DNA of 64,000 bases. Origin: Oscillospiraceae bacterium. Lineage in GTDB: Bacteria > Bacillota > Clostridia > Oscillospirales > Oscillospiraceae. Each line of letters starts with the position of its first letter. The stretch's first letter is position 1. The notes beneath the pieces are model-generated. The model did not search any database and was not told where the DNA came from. It saw only the letters and a list, made by a program, of their open reading frames with translations. Made by a program: the position numbers and the translations under genes. The stretch covers positions 1 through 64,000 of the forward strand of contig JAFQFC010000045.1 of NCBI GenBank assembly GCA_017415775.1, written 5' to 3'. Positions 33,881-42,640 of this stretch are shown here, in pieces.

Positions 33881-34573
33881 ATGTTTAGAGGTAAGAAGTA
33901 TAAGGAAAGTGCCAAGCAGATCGACAGAGCTCTGCTGTATGATCCCAAGGAGGGTCTGGACCTGATCTGCAAGACCGCTTCCGCCAAGTTTGACGAGACC
34001 GTCGAGCTGCACGTGAAGCTGGGTGTCGACTCCCGTCACGCTGACCAGCAGGTCCGCGGCGCCATCGTTCTGCCCAACGGTACCGGTAAGACCGCCCGCG
34101 TGCTGGTCTTCGCCAAGGGCGACAAGGCTGACGCTGCCCGCGCTGCCGGTGCTGATTTCGTCGGCGATATGGATATGGTCGAGAAGATCCAGAAGGAAAA
34201 CTGGTTCGACTTCGACGTGGTCGTCGCTTCCCCCGATATGATGGGTGTTGTCGGCCGTCTGGGTAAGCTGCTGGGCCCCAAGGGCCTGATGCCCTCCCCC
34301 AAGGCCGGTACCGTGACTCCCGACGTGGCCAAGGCCGTCAAGGAAGTCAAGGCCGGTAAGGTCGAGTATCGTCTGGACAAGACCAACATCATCCACTGCC
34401 CCATCGGCAAGGTCTCCTTCGGTGCTGAGAAGCTGCATGAGAACTACACCGCTCTCATCGGCGCCATCATCAAGGCCAAGCCCGCCGCTGCCAAGGGCCA
34501 GTATATCAAGTCCTGCGTGGCCGCTTCCACCATGGGCCCCGGCGTGAAGCTGAACGCCAACAAGCAGATCTGA
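33881..34573 (+). CDS. rplA: 50S ribosomal protein L1
   Basis: A 230-residue protein of the L1 stalk, with [39 protein letters not shown] and [18 protein letters not shown], all family hallmarks. L1 aids release of deacylated tRNA and can repress its own operon by binding mRNA. It follows rplK by 14 bp with AAGGAGGGTG as ribosome-binding site. No terminator follows; the rplJ promoter begins 42 bp after the stop. Confidence 0.96.
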   Translation: MFRGKKYKESAKQIDRALLYDPKEGLDLICKTASAKFDETVELHVKLGVDSRHADQQVRGAIVLPNGTGKTARVLVFAKGDKADAARAAGADFVGDMDMVEKIQKENWFDFDVVVASPDMMGVVGRLGKLLGPKGLMPSPKAGTVTPDVAKAVKEVKAGKVEYRLDKTNIIHCPIGKVSFGAEKLHENYTALIGAIIKAKPAAAKGQYIKSCVAASTMGPGVKLNANKQI

Positions 34574-34614
34574 GTGATCTGTAAAAAAAGTTCCCCAATC
34601 TCTATATTTAAGGG

Positions 34615-34643
34615 TTGACAAGGCGTCGACTCTTGGATATAAT
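34615..34643 (+). promoter_or_regulatory. Perfect sigma-A promoter of rplJ-rplL
   Basis: TTGACA (34615-34620) and TATAAT (34638-34643) match the consensus fully with 17-bp spacing. Confidence 0.9.
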
Positions 34644-34649
34644 ACCAGA

Positions 34650-34772
34650 TGCGTTCCAAAGACAGCAGGTGGTGCTTGCACCGTAAGTCCTGCCGAGGAT
34701 GGCTAATCGTTATGATTGCTTACACCATCCTTGTGTCTTTGCGGCACAAGGATGGTTTTCTTTTTGAACGCA
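34650..34772 (+). promoter_or_regulatory. Ribosomal protein L10 leader
   Basis: The 5' untranslated region before rplJ contains a multi-stem leader with AGACAGCAGG...CCTGCCGAGG pairing. It ends in a terminator-like hairpin ACCATCCTTGTG/CACAAGGATGGT plus TTTTCTTTTT. This matches the L10 leader known in Firmicutes, where the L10-(L12) complex binds and represses its own operon. Confidence 0.8.
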
Positions 34773-34803
34773 CCTACAATTCTATCGGAGGTGAAAACAA
34801 AGA

Positions 34804-35328
34804 ATGCCCAACGCAAAAGTTCTGTCTGAGAAGCAGGCAATCGTGGCCGGTCTGACCGAGAAGGTTCAGAACGCCGCTGCCGGTGTCATCGTGGACTACA
34901 AGGGTATTACCGTCGCTGAGGATACTGCTCTGCGTGCTGAGTGCCGTCAGAACAACATCGAGTACGCTGTTGTTAAGAACACCCTGCTGCGCTTTGCTTT
35001 CCACAATGTCGGTATGACCGAGCTGGACGAGCAGCTCAACGGTACCACGTCCCTGGCCATCTGCGCTGACGATCCCGTGGCTCCCGCCCGCGTCATCGCT
35101 GAGTTCGCCAAGAAGCTCAACGGCAAGTTCGAGATCAAGGGCGGTTTCATGGACGGCAAGGTCGTCGACATGGCTACCGTCAATGCTCTGGCTTCCATCC
35201 CCGCTCTGCCCGTGCTGCAGGCTCAGGTTCTGGGTACCATGCTGGCTCCCATTTCCGCTCTGGCTTGCGTCCTGAAGCAGATCGCCGAGAAGAACGGTGC
35301 TCCCGCCGAGGAGGCCGCTGCCGAGTAA
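34804..35328 (+). CDS. rplJ: 50S ribosomal protein L10
   Basis: A 174-residue stalk-base protein. The N-terminal RNA-binding part (LSEKQAIVAGLTEKVQNAAA, VVKNTLLRFA) is followed by the C-terminal helix (APISALACVLKQIAEK) that carries L12 dimers. GGAGGTGAAAACAAAG precedes the ATG. Transcription is controlled by the L10 leader upstream. Confidence 0.96.
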   Translation: MPNAKVLSEKQAIVAGLTEKVQNAAAGVIVDYKGITVAEDTALRAECRQNNIEYAVVKNTLLRFAFHNVGMTELDEQLNGTTSLAICADDPVAPARVIAEFAKKLNGKFEIKGGFMDGKVVDMATVNALASIPALPVLQAQVLGTMLAPISALACVLKQIAEKNGAPAEEAAAE

Positions 35329-35411
35329 GTTCGGCAACCTACCCCTACGGACGAGCGTCGTCCGGATCAACAAGATCTAAAATTACTATCTTAAATTAGG
35401 AGGCTATTACA

Positions 35412-35780
35412 ATGTCTGAGAAGATTACTGCTATGATCGAAGAAATCAAGGGCCTGACCGTTCTGGAGCTGTCCGAGCTGGTTCACGCTCTGGAAGAGGT
35501 GTTCGGTGTTTCCGCCGCCGCCATGGCCGCTCCCGCTGCCGCTGCTGCTGCTCCCGTCGAGGAGAAGACCGACTTTGACGTCGTCCTGGCTGGCTTCGAT
35601 GCCGCTGCCAAGATCAAGGTCATCAAGGTCGTCCGCGAGGTCATGGGTCTGGGTCTGGCCGAGGCCAAGGCTGCCGTTGAGGGCGTGCCCACCGTCATGA
35701 AGGAAGGCCTGTCCAAGGAGGACGCCGAGGCTCTGAAGAAGCAGGTCGAGGAAGTCGGCGGCAAGGTCGAGCTGAAGTAA
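35412..35780 (+). CDS. rplL: 50S ribosomal protein L7/L12
   Basis: A 122-residue acidic stalk protein. It has the N-terminal dimer helix pair ([20 protein letters not shown]), an Ala-rich hinge (about 35-50) and the C-terminal factor-binding domain ([20 protein letters not shown]). It recruits translational GTPases. AGGAGG precedes ATG. A strong terminator follows, and rpoB is not downstream as it is in many bacteria. Confidence 0.96.
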   Translation: MSEKITAMIEEIKGLTVLELSELVHALEEVFGVSAAAMAAPAAAAAAPVEEKTDFDVVLAGFDAAAKIKVIKVVREVMGLGLAEAKAAVEGVPTVMKEGLSKEDAEALKKQVEEVGGKVELK

Positions 35781-35797
35781 GTGATTCTTCATACGAT

Positions 35798-35835
35798 AAA
35801 AAAGATGTGGTTCGCAAGAACCACATCTTTTTTTG
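35798..35835 (+). terminator. Terminator of rplJ-rplL
   Basis: AAAAAGATGTGGTTC pairs with GAACCACATCTTTTT around GCAA. Confidence 0.95.
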
Positions 35836-35852
35836 CTCTTTAGAGGCAATGC

Positions 35853-35893
35853 AAAATCCCCGGGAGAATCGTCTCCCGGGGATTAGTTTTTTC
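35853..35893. terminator. Terminator of the ACT-domain gene
   Basis: ATCCCCGGGAGA pairs with TCTCCCGGGGAT; TTTTTTC follows on the plus strand and TTTTG on the minus strand, so it serves the convergent minus-strand gene. Confidence 0.8.
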
Positions 35894-35919
35894 ACTTTCC
35901 GCATACACTCTCAAGAGCC

Positions 35920-36357
35920 TCAGCCGGCCAGGATCTCAAACTTCAGCACGCCGTCGGCGGCGCCCACCCGGGCGATCATGGCGTCCAGATCCTCGCTCAT
36001 CTCGCTGGTCTCGGCGCTGATGGTGACGCCGGCGCAGCCGTTGGTGGGGATTGTCTGGTTGATGGTGAGTATATTTGCGCCGGAGTTGGCAAAAATAGAC
36101 AGGTAGCTGCTCAGCACACCGGGATTGTCCTTCAGCAGGGCGTAGAAGGTGATGATGTGGCCGGCCTTCATGTCCTGAAAGGGCTGCACCGCATCCTTGT
36201 ACTTATAAAAGGCGCTGCGGCTGATGCCGGTTTTCCGTGCGGCCTCGCCCACGGTGGCGGCTTCGCCCACCTGCAGCATCCGTTTGGCCTCCGCCACCTT
36301 GATGAAGATCTCCGGCAGGGCTTCGGCAGAAACGATGTAAAACTTCTTCTGATTCAT
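35920..36357 (-). CDS. ACT-domain protein, UPF0735/PheB-like
   Basis: A 145-residue protein starting MNQKKFYIVSAEALPEIFIK. A helix-turn-helix-like N-terminal half (ARKTGISRSAFYKYKDAVQP) precedes a C-terminal ACT domain (IITFYALLKDNPGVLSSYLS, then GANILTINQTIP). This is the UPF0735 layout, related to Bacillus PheB, sometimes linked to phenylalanine metabolism; ACT domains bind amino acids. The exact target is unknown. GAGAGGAG precedes ATG. Confidence 0.85.
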   Translation of the reverse strand: MNQKKFYIVSAEALPEIFIKVAEAKRMLQVGEAATVGEAARKTGISRSAFYKYKDAVQPFQDMKAGHIITFYALLKDNPGVLSSYLSIFANSGANILTINQTIPTNGCAGVTISAETSEMSEDLDAMIARVGAADGVLKFEILAG

Positions 36358-36457
36358 GGCACTGCTCCTCTCGTCCACATGGAGTGTACAAATGTGCGTA
36401 TATGATAACATGTTTTCAAAAAAAAGACAACAGTTTTTTGCCAAAGGAGGCGGGGCA

Positions 36458-37525
36458 TTGTATCAGCGGCAAAAGGAATTTCTGGTGCGGGCTGCCTGCG
36501 GCGCCGTGTGGGCGGCGCTGGGGTGGCTGCTGGTGCGCTATGCGCTGCTGTGGCTGCTGCCGTTCCTCATTGCGCTGGCGCTGGCGGCGCTGGCAGAACC
36601 GGCCATCGACTTCTGCCGCCGCAGGATGCGCTTCAAGCGCAGTTTTACTGCCGCTGTGCTGACGGTGGGACTGGTGCTGATCCTGACGGCGGTGGTGTGG
36701 TTCCTCCTGGGGCAGCTGCTGGGGCAGGCGGTGGCGCTGCTGACGGACCTGCCGGAACAGCTCACCCATCTGCCGGCGCTGCTTCACGAGCTGGAGGTGC
36801 GGTTCAACAGCTTCTGTGCCGCCTGTCCCGCCGCCGTGCGTGGGTGGCTGGAGGAGGGGCTGGACGCCCTGAGCGTGCAGCTGCCGATGCTGCTGCAGAC
36901 CTTCTCCGCCAGGGCGCTGGGCTTTGTCACCGAGGCGCTGGCCACCTTGCCCCGGGCCTTCCTCTTCTGCGGCACCACGGTGCTGGCGGTGTTCTTCACC
37001 GCCGGCAGCTACCCGGCCATGATGGAGTTTTTCCGCCGCCAGTTCTCCGGCAGCGGCCTTGCCACCGCCCGGGGGGTGAAGCAGAGTCTGCTGTCCACCC
37101 TGGGTAAGTGGCTGCGCTCGGAGCTGACGCTGATCGCCATCACCTTCGCCCAGCTGCTCCTCGGCTTACTGCTGCTGCGGCGGCCCTACGCGCTGCTGCT
37201 GGCGGTGCTGATCGCCCTGGTGGACGCCCTGCCTGTCTTTGGCACCGGCACGGTGCTGATCCCTTGGGCGCTTTTGAGCTGCATCGTGGGCCGGGTACCC
37301 CAGGGCATCGCACTGGCGGCCCTTTACGCCGTGATCACGCTGGTGCGCTCGGTGCTGGAGCCGAAGATCATGGCGGCCCAGGCGGGCCTGCCGCCGCTGG
37401 CGGCGCTGGCAGCCATGTATGTGGGCTTTTCCGCCTGCGGCGTGCCGGGGATGCTCCTCTTTCCGGTGGGACTGCTGTTTGTCAAGCAGCTCCACGACGC
37501 CGGATTTCTCCGCCTGTGGAAATAA
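36458..37525 (+). CDS. ytvI: AI-2E/YtvI-family membrane protein, probable sporulation protein
   Basis: A 355-residue membrane protein with eight or so helices. The pattern is the AI-2E/UPF0118 family with the YtvI-type region LVDALPVFGTGTVLIPWALL and SVLEPKIMAAQAGLPPLAA. YtvI members are annotated as sporulation integral membrane proteins; transport substrates are not established. A TTG at 36458 after AAAGGAGG is the best start; the extension upstream overlaps the divergent promoter region. Confidence 0.8.
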   Translation: MYQRQKEFLVRAACGAVWAALGWLLVRYALLWLLPFLIALALAALAEPAIDFCRRRMRFKRSFTAAVLTVGLVLILTAVVWFLLGQLLGQAVALLTDLPEQLTHLPALLHELEVRFNSFCAACPAAVRGWLEEGLDALSVQLPMLLQTFSARALGFVTEALATLPRAFLFCGTTVLAVFFTAGSYPAMMEFFRRQFSGSGLATARGVKQSLLSTLGKWLRSELTLIAITFAQLLLGLLLLRRPYALLLAVLIALVDALPVFGTGTVLIPWALLSCIVGRVPQGIALAALYAVITLVRSVLEPKIMAAQAGLPPLAALAAMYVGFSACGVPGMLLFPVGLLFVKQLHDAGFLRLWK

Positions 37526-37590
37526 TCTTTCCTTTTGCCGGAAAGTGTGGTATACTGCCTCCAACGACTATTTTTGGAGGTGAACGCCCC

Positions 37591-38481
37591 GTGAACAAGC
37601 AGCGCAAAGCCGACCTTCTGCTGGTGATGGTCACCGCCTTCTGGGGCGCATCCTACTTCCTCACCGATCTGTGTCTGGAGACCATGCCGCCCCTGAGCCT
37701 GAACGCCTTCCGGTTTCTGGTGGCCTTCGCCGTGCTGGGCGTGGTGTATTTCCCCAAAATGCGGCATATTTCCCGAAAAACGCTGCTCTATAGCCTGCTG
37801 ATCGGCGGCTCGCTGGTGATGGTGTACACCTGCTATGTGTACGGTATCCTGCGCACCTCTATCTCCAACGCCGGGTTCATCTGCGCCCTGCCGGTGATCT
37901 TTACGCCCCTTCTGGAGCTGGTGATCTTCCGCAAAAAGCCGGGCCGCCGCTTCGCCGTGGCGCTGCTTCTTTGCACCGTGGGCTTGGGCCTGATGACGCT
38001 GGGCGACACCTTCCGCCCCGCCGTGGGCGACATCATCTGCATGGGCACCGCCTTTTTCTACGCCGTGGACCTGCTGCTTACCGACCGGGCCGTCCGTGAC
38101 AGCCAGGTGGACCCCCTGCAGCTGGGCGTGTGCCAGCTGGGCGTGGTGGGCCTCGTGATGCTGGTTTTGACCTGGCTTTTGGAGCAGCCGCAGCTGCCGC
38201 AGGACGGCAAAACCTGGGGCGCCGCCCTGTTTCTGGCCGTGTTTTGCACCGGCATCGCCTTCGTGATCCAGGCGGTGCAGCAGCAATACACCTCCGCCAG
38301 CCATGTGGGCCTCATCTTTACCCTCGAACCCCTCTTCTCCGCCATCGTGGCCTACTTCTTCGCCCACGAGGTGCTGGGCCTGCGGGGCTACATCGGCGCT
38401 GCGCTGATGATGCTCTCGCTGGTGCTGATGGAAGTGGATATCGCAGCGATTTTGAAGAAAAAAGGAATGAAAAAACCGTGA
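37591..38481 (+). CDS. EamA/DMT-family transporter
   Basis: A 296-residue transporter with ten membrane helices in two EamA repeats (VMVTAFWGASYFLTDLCLE and, in the second, IAFVIQAVQQQYTSASHVGL, FTLEPLFSAIVAYFF). These proteins export amino acids or other small metabolites; the substrate is not identified. A GTG start at 37591 follows GGAGGTG. A -10 TATACT (37551-37556) suggests its own promoter. A terminator follows. Confidence 0.88.
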   Translation: MNKQRKADLLLVMVTAFWGASYFLTDLCLETMPPLSLNAFRFLVAFAVLGVVYFPKMRHISRKTLLYSLLIGGSLVMVYTCYVYGILRTSISNAGFICALPVIFTPLLELVIFRKKPGRRFAVALLLCTVGLGLMTLGDTFRPAVGDIICMGTAFFYAVDLLLTDRAVRDSQVDPLQLGVCQLGVVGLVMLVLTWLLEQPQLPQDGKTWGAALFLAVFCTGIAFVIQAVQQQYTSASHVGLIFTLEPLFSAIVAYFFAHEVLGLRGYIGAALMMLSLVLMEVDIAAILKKKGMKKP

Positions 38482-38503
38482 GCGCACCGCTCACGGTTTT
38501 TTT
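38472..38503 (+). terminator. Terminator of the EamA gene
   Basis: AAAACCGTGAGCG pairs with CGCTCACGGTTTT around CAC and overlaps the stop codon. Confidence 0.9.
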
Positions 38504-38515
38504 GTTTCCTTGCAG

Positions 38516-38564
38516 CCTTCCCCTTGGGGGGAAGGTGGCGGCGTAAGCCGCCGGATGAGGGGGC
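38516..38564. repeat. Dispersed CCTTCCCC/CCCTCATCCG repeat, copy 1
   Basis: The element holds two hairpins: CCTTCCCC/GGGGAAGG and GGCGGC/GCCGCC, then GGATGAGGGGG. It is the reverse-complement form of the copies at 48271, 50198, 59583 and 63878. It lies between convergent genes. Confidence 0.8.
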
Positions 38565-38568
38565 TTGC

Positions 38569-39879
38569 TCAGCGATTGGCGATCCAGTCCAGCAGTGCTT
38601 CTTTCTCGTTGATCAGCGTTCCCTCTGCCACGGCGTCCAGCGCTGCGTTGAGGGCTTGGCCGATGGCGCTGCCCTGCAGCCCGATGGCCATCAGGTCATG
38701 GCCGTTCACCGCCAGATGGCGCAGGGTGAAGCACGTTTCCTGGGCCAAAAGCCGGTCCAGCACTGCTTCCGCCTCGTCCAGATGGCCGGTCTGCCATGCA
38801 AAATCCGGGTGGCAGGCCGAGGCGTCGGAACGCTTGACGATCAACAGCTGCCGCAGCGCTTCCTCGCCCAACTGCCGCAGCACCCGGCCCACCGCCTTTT
38901 CCGTGGGCTCGATCTGGCGCATGTGCCGTGCAATGAGCAGCTCGATGCGCTGGGCGGACTTTTTGTCGAACCGCAGCCGTCGGGTGATGTCCGCCGCCAG
39001 CGCCGCACCCAGGGCGTCGTGGCCGTAGAAATGGCCCTGTCCCGCCTCGTCCACGGTGAAGCACCCGGGCTTGCCCAGATCGTGCAGCAGCAGCGTCCAG
39101 CGCAGCAGAGGTTCTTTTGGTGCGGCGGCCACCGCATGGGCGGTGTGCTGCCAGACATCGTACAAATGGTGCACGTTTTGCTGGTCAAACCCCACACAGG
39201 GCAGGATCTCCGGCAGAAAAGTGCCGAAAACCCGGGGATAGGTCAGCAGCACCTCCAAAGCGCCGTCACCGCAGAGGAGCTTGGTCATCTCCTCCCGGAT
39301 GCGCTCGGCGGCGATGTGGCCCAGCAGGGGCGCACAGTTTTCCACAGCCGCCGCTGTCTCCTCCTCGATGGCAAAACCCAGCACGGAGGCAAAGCGCAGG
39401 CAGCGCAGGATCCGCAATGCGTCCTCGCCGAATCTTGTTTCCGCATCGCCCACGCAGCGCAGAAGGCCCTTTTCCAGGTCCTTCCGGCCGCCGTGGAAGT
39501 CGTATACCGTACCCCGCAGGTCCATGGCCATGGCGTTGATGGTGAAGTCACGCCGCCGCAGGTCCTCCTGCAGCGAGTGGGAAAACTGCACGCTGTCGGG
39601 GCGGCGATGGTCGGTGTAGGGGCCGTCGGCACGGAAGGTGGTCACTTCAAAAGACTGACCATTCTGCCGCACCGTCACGGTGCCGTGCTGCAGGCCGGTG
39701 GGGATGGCGCAGCCGTCAAAGAGGGCCAGCACGTCCTCGGGCCGGGCGGCGGTGGTGATGTCGTAGTCGTGGGGTGTGACGAGGCGCAGCATGTCCCGGA
39801 CGCAGCCGCCTACGGCATAGGCCGCAAAGCCTGCCGCTTCCAGGCGGGACAGTACATTTTTCACTTCCTGCGGCAGCAT
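38569..39879 (-). CDS. cca: CCA tRNA nucleotidyltransferase
   Basis: A 436-residue enzyme that adds or repairs the tRNA 3' CCA end. The polymerase head begins AAYAVGGCVRDMLRLVTPHD with catalytic aspartates in PHDYDITT; RRRDFTINAMAMDL and DALRILRCLRFA are family blocks. The C-terminal half has an HD domain (HHLYDVWQHTAHAV then LLHDLGKPGCF). The ATG at 39879 has the best spacing from AGGGG; another ATG lies two codons earlier. A much longer in-frame extension runs antisense to murC and is rejected. Confidence 0.93.
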   Translation of the reverse strand: MLPQEVKNVLSRLEAAGFAAYAVGGCVRDMLRLVTPHDYDITTAARPEDVLALFDGCAIPTGLQHGTVTVRQNGQSFEVTTFRADGPYTDHRRPDSVQFSHSLQEDLRRRDFTINAMAMDLRGTVYDFHGGRKDLEKGLLRCVGDAETRFGEDALRILRCLRFASVLGFAIEEETAAAVENCAPLLGHIAAERIREEMTKLLCGDGALEVLLTYPRVFGTFLPEILPCVGFDQQNVHHLYDVWQHTAHAVAAAPKEPLLRWTLLLHDLGKPGCFTVDEAGQGHFYGHDALGAALAADITRRLRFDKKSAQRIELLIARHMRQIEPTEKAVGRVLRQLGEEALRQLLIVKRSDASACHPDFAWQTGHLDEAEAVLDRLLAQETCFTLRHLAVNGHDLMAIGLQGSAIGQALNAALDAVAEGTLINEKEALLDWIANR

Positions 39880-39906
39880 CCACATCACCCCTTTTTGTAT
39901 TTTCGG

Positions 39907-39935
39907 TTGCACAAATTCGTAAAATAGATTATAAT
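39907..39935 (+). promoter_or_regulatory. Sigma-A promoter of murC
   Basis: TTGCAC (39907-39912) and TATAAT (39930-39935) are 17 bp apart. Confidence 0.75.
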
Positions 39936-39999
39936 GGAAGTTACGAAAAAATGCAAATGTCAGCGGTTCAACAGGCCGCTTTTCTGAGGAGGAACCGAT

Positions 40000-41385
40000 A
40001 TGTCCCTTTCCAAAGTGGATATTCACGAATATATGAAGCCCGGCGTCCGGGTCCATCTGGCCGGCATCGGCGGCGTGTCCATGTGTCCTCTGGCCGAAGT
40101 GCTGCAGGGCATGGGCCTGCAGGTGCAGGGTTCGGACATGAACGAGAGCGCCACGGTCAGGCACCTGCGGGAACTGGGCATCCATGTGGACATCGGCCAC
40201 AGCGCTGAGAACCTGCGCCGCTGCGATCTGGTGATCCGCACCGCCGCCATCCACAACGAAAATCCCGAGATCGCCGGGGCTATGGCCCGGGGCATCCCCG
40301 TTTACGAGCGGGCCGAGGCCTGGGGCGCCATCATGCGCCAGTACGAAAACGCCCTGTGCATTTCCGGCACCCACGGTAAGACCACCACCACCTCCATGGC
40401 CACCCATATTTTCATGGCGGCCCAGGCTGACCCCACCGTCATGATCGGCGGCACGCTGTCCATGCTGGGCTCGGGCTACCGGGTGGGCGAGGGCGACACC
40501 ATCATTCTGGAATCCTGCGAGTACTGCAACTCCTTCCACAGCTTCTTCCCCACGGTGGCCGTGATCCTCAACGTGGAGGCCGACCATCTGGACTTCTTCA
40601 AGGATCTGGAGGATGTGCAGAAGTCCTTCCGCAAGTTCGCCTCTCTGGTGCCCGAAAACGGACACATCATCGTCAATGCCGACGATCGGGGTGCGATGGA
40701 CGCCGTCCGTGATATGGGCAGGGAGCTGTTCACCTTTGGTATCAACGATCCCCATGCCCGCTGCACCGTAGGCAATGTCTCCTTCCACGACGGCTTCCCC
40801 AGCTTTGACATTCTGGTGGACGGGGAGGAATACTCCCACGCCGAGCTGCAGGTGGCGGGCCGTCACAACATTCTCAATGCCCTGGCTGCCGCCTCTGCCG
40901 CCTATGTGCTGGGCCTGCCCGGCGGCGCTGTCAGCCGTGGCCTCGGCTCCTTTACCGGTGCCGGCCGCCGCTTCGAGCGCAAGGGCAGCTTCCATGGTGC
41001 GGAGGTCTACGACGACTATGCCCACCATCCCGGCGAGCTCCACGCCCTGCTGACCACGGTGAAAAACCTGCCCTATGAGCGCATCGTCTGCGCCTTCCAG
41101 CCCCACACCTACACCCGCACCCACGCCCTCTTTGAGGAGTTTGTGCAGGAATTGCAGCTGCCCGACGTGACCATCGTGGCGGAGATCTACGCCGCCCGTG
41201 AGAGCAACGAGCTGGGCATCTCCAGCCGTGATCTGGTGGCCAGGATCCCCGGCAGCATCTACTGCGCCACCTTGGCCGAAGTCACCGATGCGCTGGCCGA
41301 GATCGCCCGCCCCGGCGACCTGATCCTCACCGTTGGTGCCGGTGACATTGTGAAAGCCGGCGAAAACCTTGTGAAAAGAGCGTAA
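40000..41385 (+). CDS. murC: UDP-N-acetylmuramate--L-alanine ligase
   Basis: A 461-residue cytoplasmic ligase adding L-alanine to UDP-MurNAc with ATP. Motifs: HLAGIGGVSMCPLAEVL (N-terminal), GTHGKTTTTSM (ATP loop, near residue 124), ILNVEADHLDFF, AGRHNILNALAAASAA and YDDYAHHPGEL. Length is standard. The gene is isolated from other mur genes. GAGGAGGAACC precedes the ATG. The next gene starts 3 bp later. Confidence 0.96.
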   Translation: MSLSKVDIHEYMKPGVRVHLAGIGGVSMCPLAEVLQGMGLQVQGSDMNESATVRHLRELGIHVDIGHSAENLRRCDLVIRTAAIHNENPEIAGAMARGIPVYERAEAWGAIMRQYENALCISGTHGKTTTTSMATHIFMAAQADPTVMIGGTLSMLGSGYRVGEGDTIILESCEYCNSFHSFFPTVAVILNVEADHLDFFKDLEDVQKSFRKFASLVPENGHIIVNADDRGAMDAVRDMGRELFTFGINDPHARCTVGNVSFHDGFPSFDILVDGEEYSHAELQVAGRHNILNALAAASAAYVLGLPGGAVSRGLGSFTGAGRRFERKGSFHGAEVYDDYAHHPGELHALLTTVKNLPYERIVCAFQPHTYTRTHALFEEFVQELQLPDVTIVAEIYAARESNELGISSRDLVARIPGSIYCATLAEVTDALAEIARPGDLILTVGAGDIVKAGENLVKRA

Positions 41386-41388
41386 ATC

Positions 41389-41925
41389 ATGAACATTTCT
41401 CCCGTTTTTACCGGCGCACCTGCCGAGGAGCGCTGCGTTGTGGAGCAGGCTGCCTACGCCCTGCTGGAGAAGCTCCAGATCCCCTACACCCGTGTGGACC
41501 ACGACGAGGCCGCCACCATGGAGGACTGCGCCGCCATCGGTGAGGTGCTGGGGGTGGACATCTGCAAGAATCTGGTGCTGACCCCCCGCAACCGCAGCGC
41601 CTTTTACCTGCTGTGCCTGCCCGGCGACAAGCATTTTTTGACCAAGGATTTCTCCAAGCAGATCGGCTCGTCCCGCCTCAGCTTTGCGACGGCGGAGGAT
41701 ATGACCGAGCTTCTCGGCGTGCAGCCCGGCTCTGCCAGCGTGCTGGCGCTGATGAACGATCCTGCCCATCGGGTGACTCTCGCCATGGACCGGCAGGTCA
41801 TGGAGAGTGAATATTTCGGCTGCCACCCCTGCCGCAACACCTCCTCGGTGAAGCTGAAAACCGCCGACGTGCTGGAGGTGTTCCTCAAGCACACCGGCCA
41901 TGAAGTGACCGTGGTGGAGCTGTAA
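41389..41925 (+). CDS. YbaK/ProXp-type aminoacyl-tRNA deacylase
   Basis: A 178-residue protein starting MNISPVFTGAPAEERCVVEQ. The lysine of GVDICKNLVLTPRN and the block KDFSKQIGSSRLSFA belong to the ProXp-ala/PrdX (YbaK-like) family, which hydrolyses mischarged Ala-tRNA-Pro. The GCHPCRNTSSVKLKT segment contains the usual GxHP. The overlap-free 3-bp gap to murC suggests one operon. Confidence 0.88.
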   Translation: MNISPVFTGAPAEERCVVEQAAYALLEKLQIPYTRVDHDEAATMEDCAAIGEVLGVDICKNLVLTPRNRSAFYLLCLPGDKHFLTKDFSKQIGSSRLSFATAEDMTELLGVQPGSASVLALMNDPAHRVTLAMDRQVMESEYFGCHPCRNTSSVKLKTADVLEVFLKHTGHEVTVVEL

Positions 41926-41977
41926 AAAACGATTTTTCTTTACAAAAGCTATCGGCCCCTTTTTTCAGGAGAAGTGT

Positions 41978-42397
41978 ATGGACAACAAACTGAAAGCTTT
42001 TTTGTTTGCATTTATCTTCATTATGCTTTCCGCTTCTTTCGGAGCCCGGGGCTCAATGCTCGCTGCATTTGAGTACAAGAAAAGTAAAACACGGGTTAGA
42101 AAAGAGAAAAAAGACCTTCCATCATGGCGCAGACTTCTTTGCTGGTATCAGCCGGAACACACAAAAGTCCCGTGGCATATGCAGAGATTCCGGCGATTCC
42201 GCATTCTCTATTTGGTCAACTGTTTCTGTGCTCTCATCGTGTTTCTGCTTTTCGACAGACTGCCCCTCATGGTGAAGTGGATTGTTTTCATCCCGGGATT
42301 TGTGGCCTGGGTTGTGGACTGTACATATTATTTCGCCGTGCTGCGCCGAGGTGGTGGCGACGGAAGAATCACTTTCGAAAGAGCCAAACGCCAGTAA
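41978..42397 (+). CDS. Hypothetical membrane protein, two helices
   Basis: A 139-residue protein with no recognised family. An N-terminal hydrophobic stretch (about residues 7-30) is followed by a very basic loop (SKTRVRKEKKDLPSW), and two further hydrophobic segments follow (about 76-95 and 100-122). The tail is basic. TCAGGAGAAG precedes ATG. It has lower GC than the flanking genes, which may point to transfer. Confidence 0.65.
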   Translation: MDNKLKAFLFAFIFIMLSASFGARGSMLAAFEYKKSKTRVRKEKKDLPSWRRLLCWYQPEHTKVPWHMQRFRRFRILYLVNCFCALIVFLLFDRLPLMVKWIVFIPGFVAWVVDCTYYFAVLRRGGGDGRITFERAKRQ

Positions 42398-42412
42398 CAC
42401 TCGATCATCATT

Positions 42413-42446
42413 TCCCCGCATCCTTACCGGGTGCGGGGATTTTTCT
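42413..42446 (+). terminator. Terminator
   Basis: CCCCGCATCC pairs with GGGTGCGGGG (one G-T pair) and ATTTTT follows. Confidence 0.85.
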
Positions 42447-42462
42447 TGCCATCGACGCAACA

Positions 42463-42576
42463 AAGCTCCCCTTGTCAGGGGAGCTGGCGAGCGCCAGCGA
42501 GACTGAGGGGTAGTCCGTTTTCCGGATTCTCTCCCCCAGTCAGCTTTGCTGACAGCCCCCTCGTCAGAGGGGGCTT
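42463..42576. repeat. Dispersed repeat, diverged tandem pair
   Basis: Two related hairpin units (GCTCCCC/GGGGAGC and GCCCCCTC/GAGGGGGC) contain inner palindromes GGCGAG..CGCC and CAGC/GCTG. Similar to, but diverged from, the CCCTCATCCG family. It fills most of the gap between the two flanking terminators. Confidence 0.65.
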
Positions 42577-42597
42577 ATGTTCACCTGCCATCCAACA

Positions 42598-42638
42598 AAA
42601 GCCCCCGGCCGGTGACTGCAGTCACAAGCCGGGGGGAT
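42598..42638 (-). terminator. Terminator of the following minus-strand gene
   Basis: CCCCCGGC pairs with GCCGGGGG around a TGACTGCAGTCA palindrome; the minus strand continues CTTTTGTT. Confidence 0.75.
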
Positions 42639-42640
42639 GC

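Noticed and set aside
38569..41901. 1,110-residue minus-strand ORF continuing upstream of cca
   Set aside because: The extension runs antisense to murC and the deacylase gene, which have clear motifs and signals; only the CCA-enzyme part (to 39879) is real.
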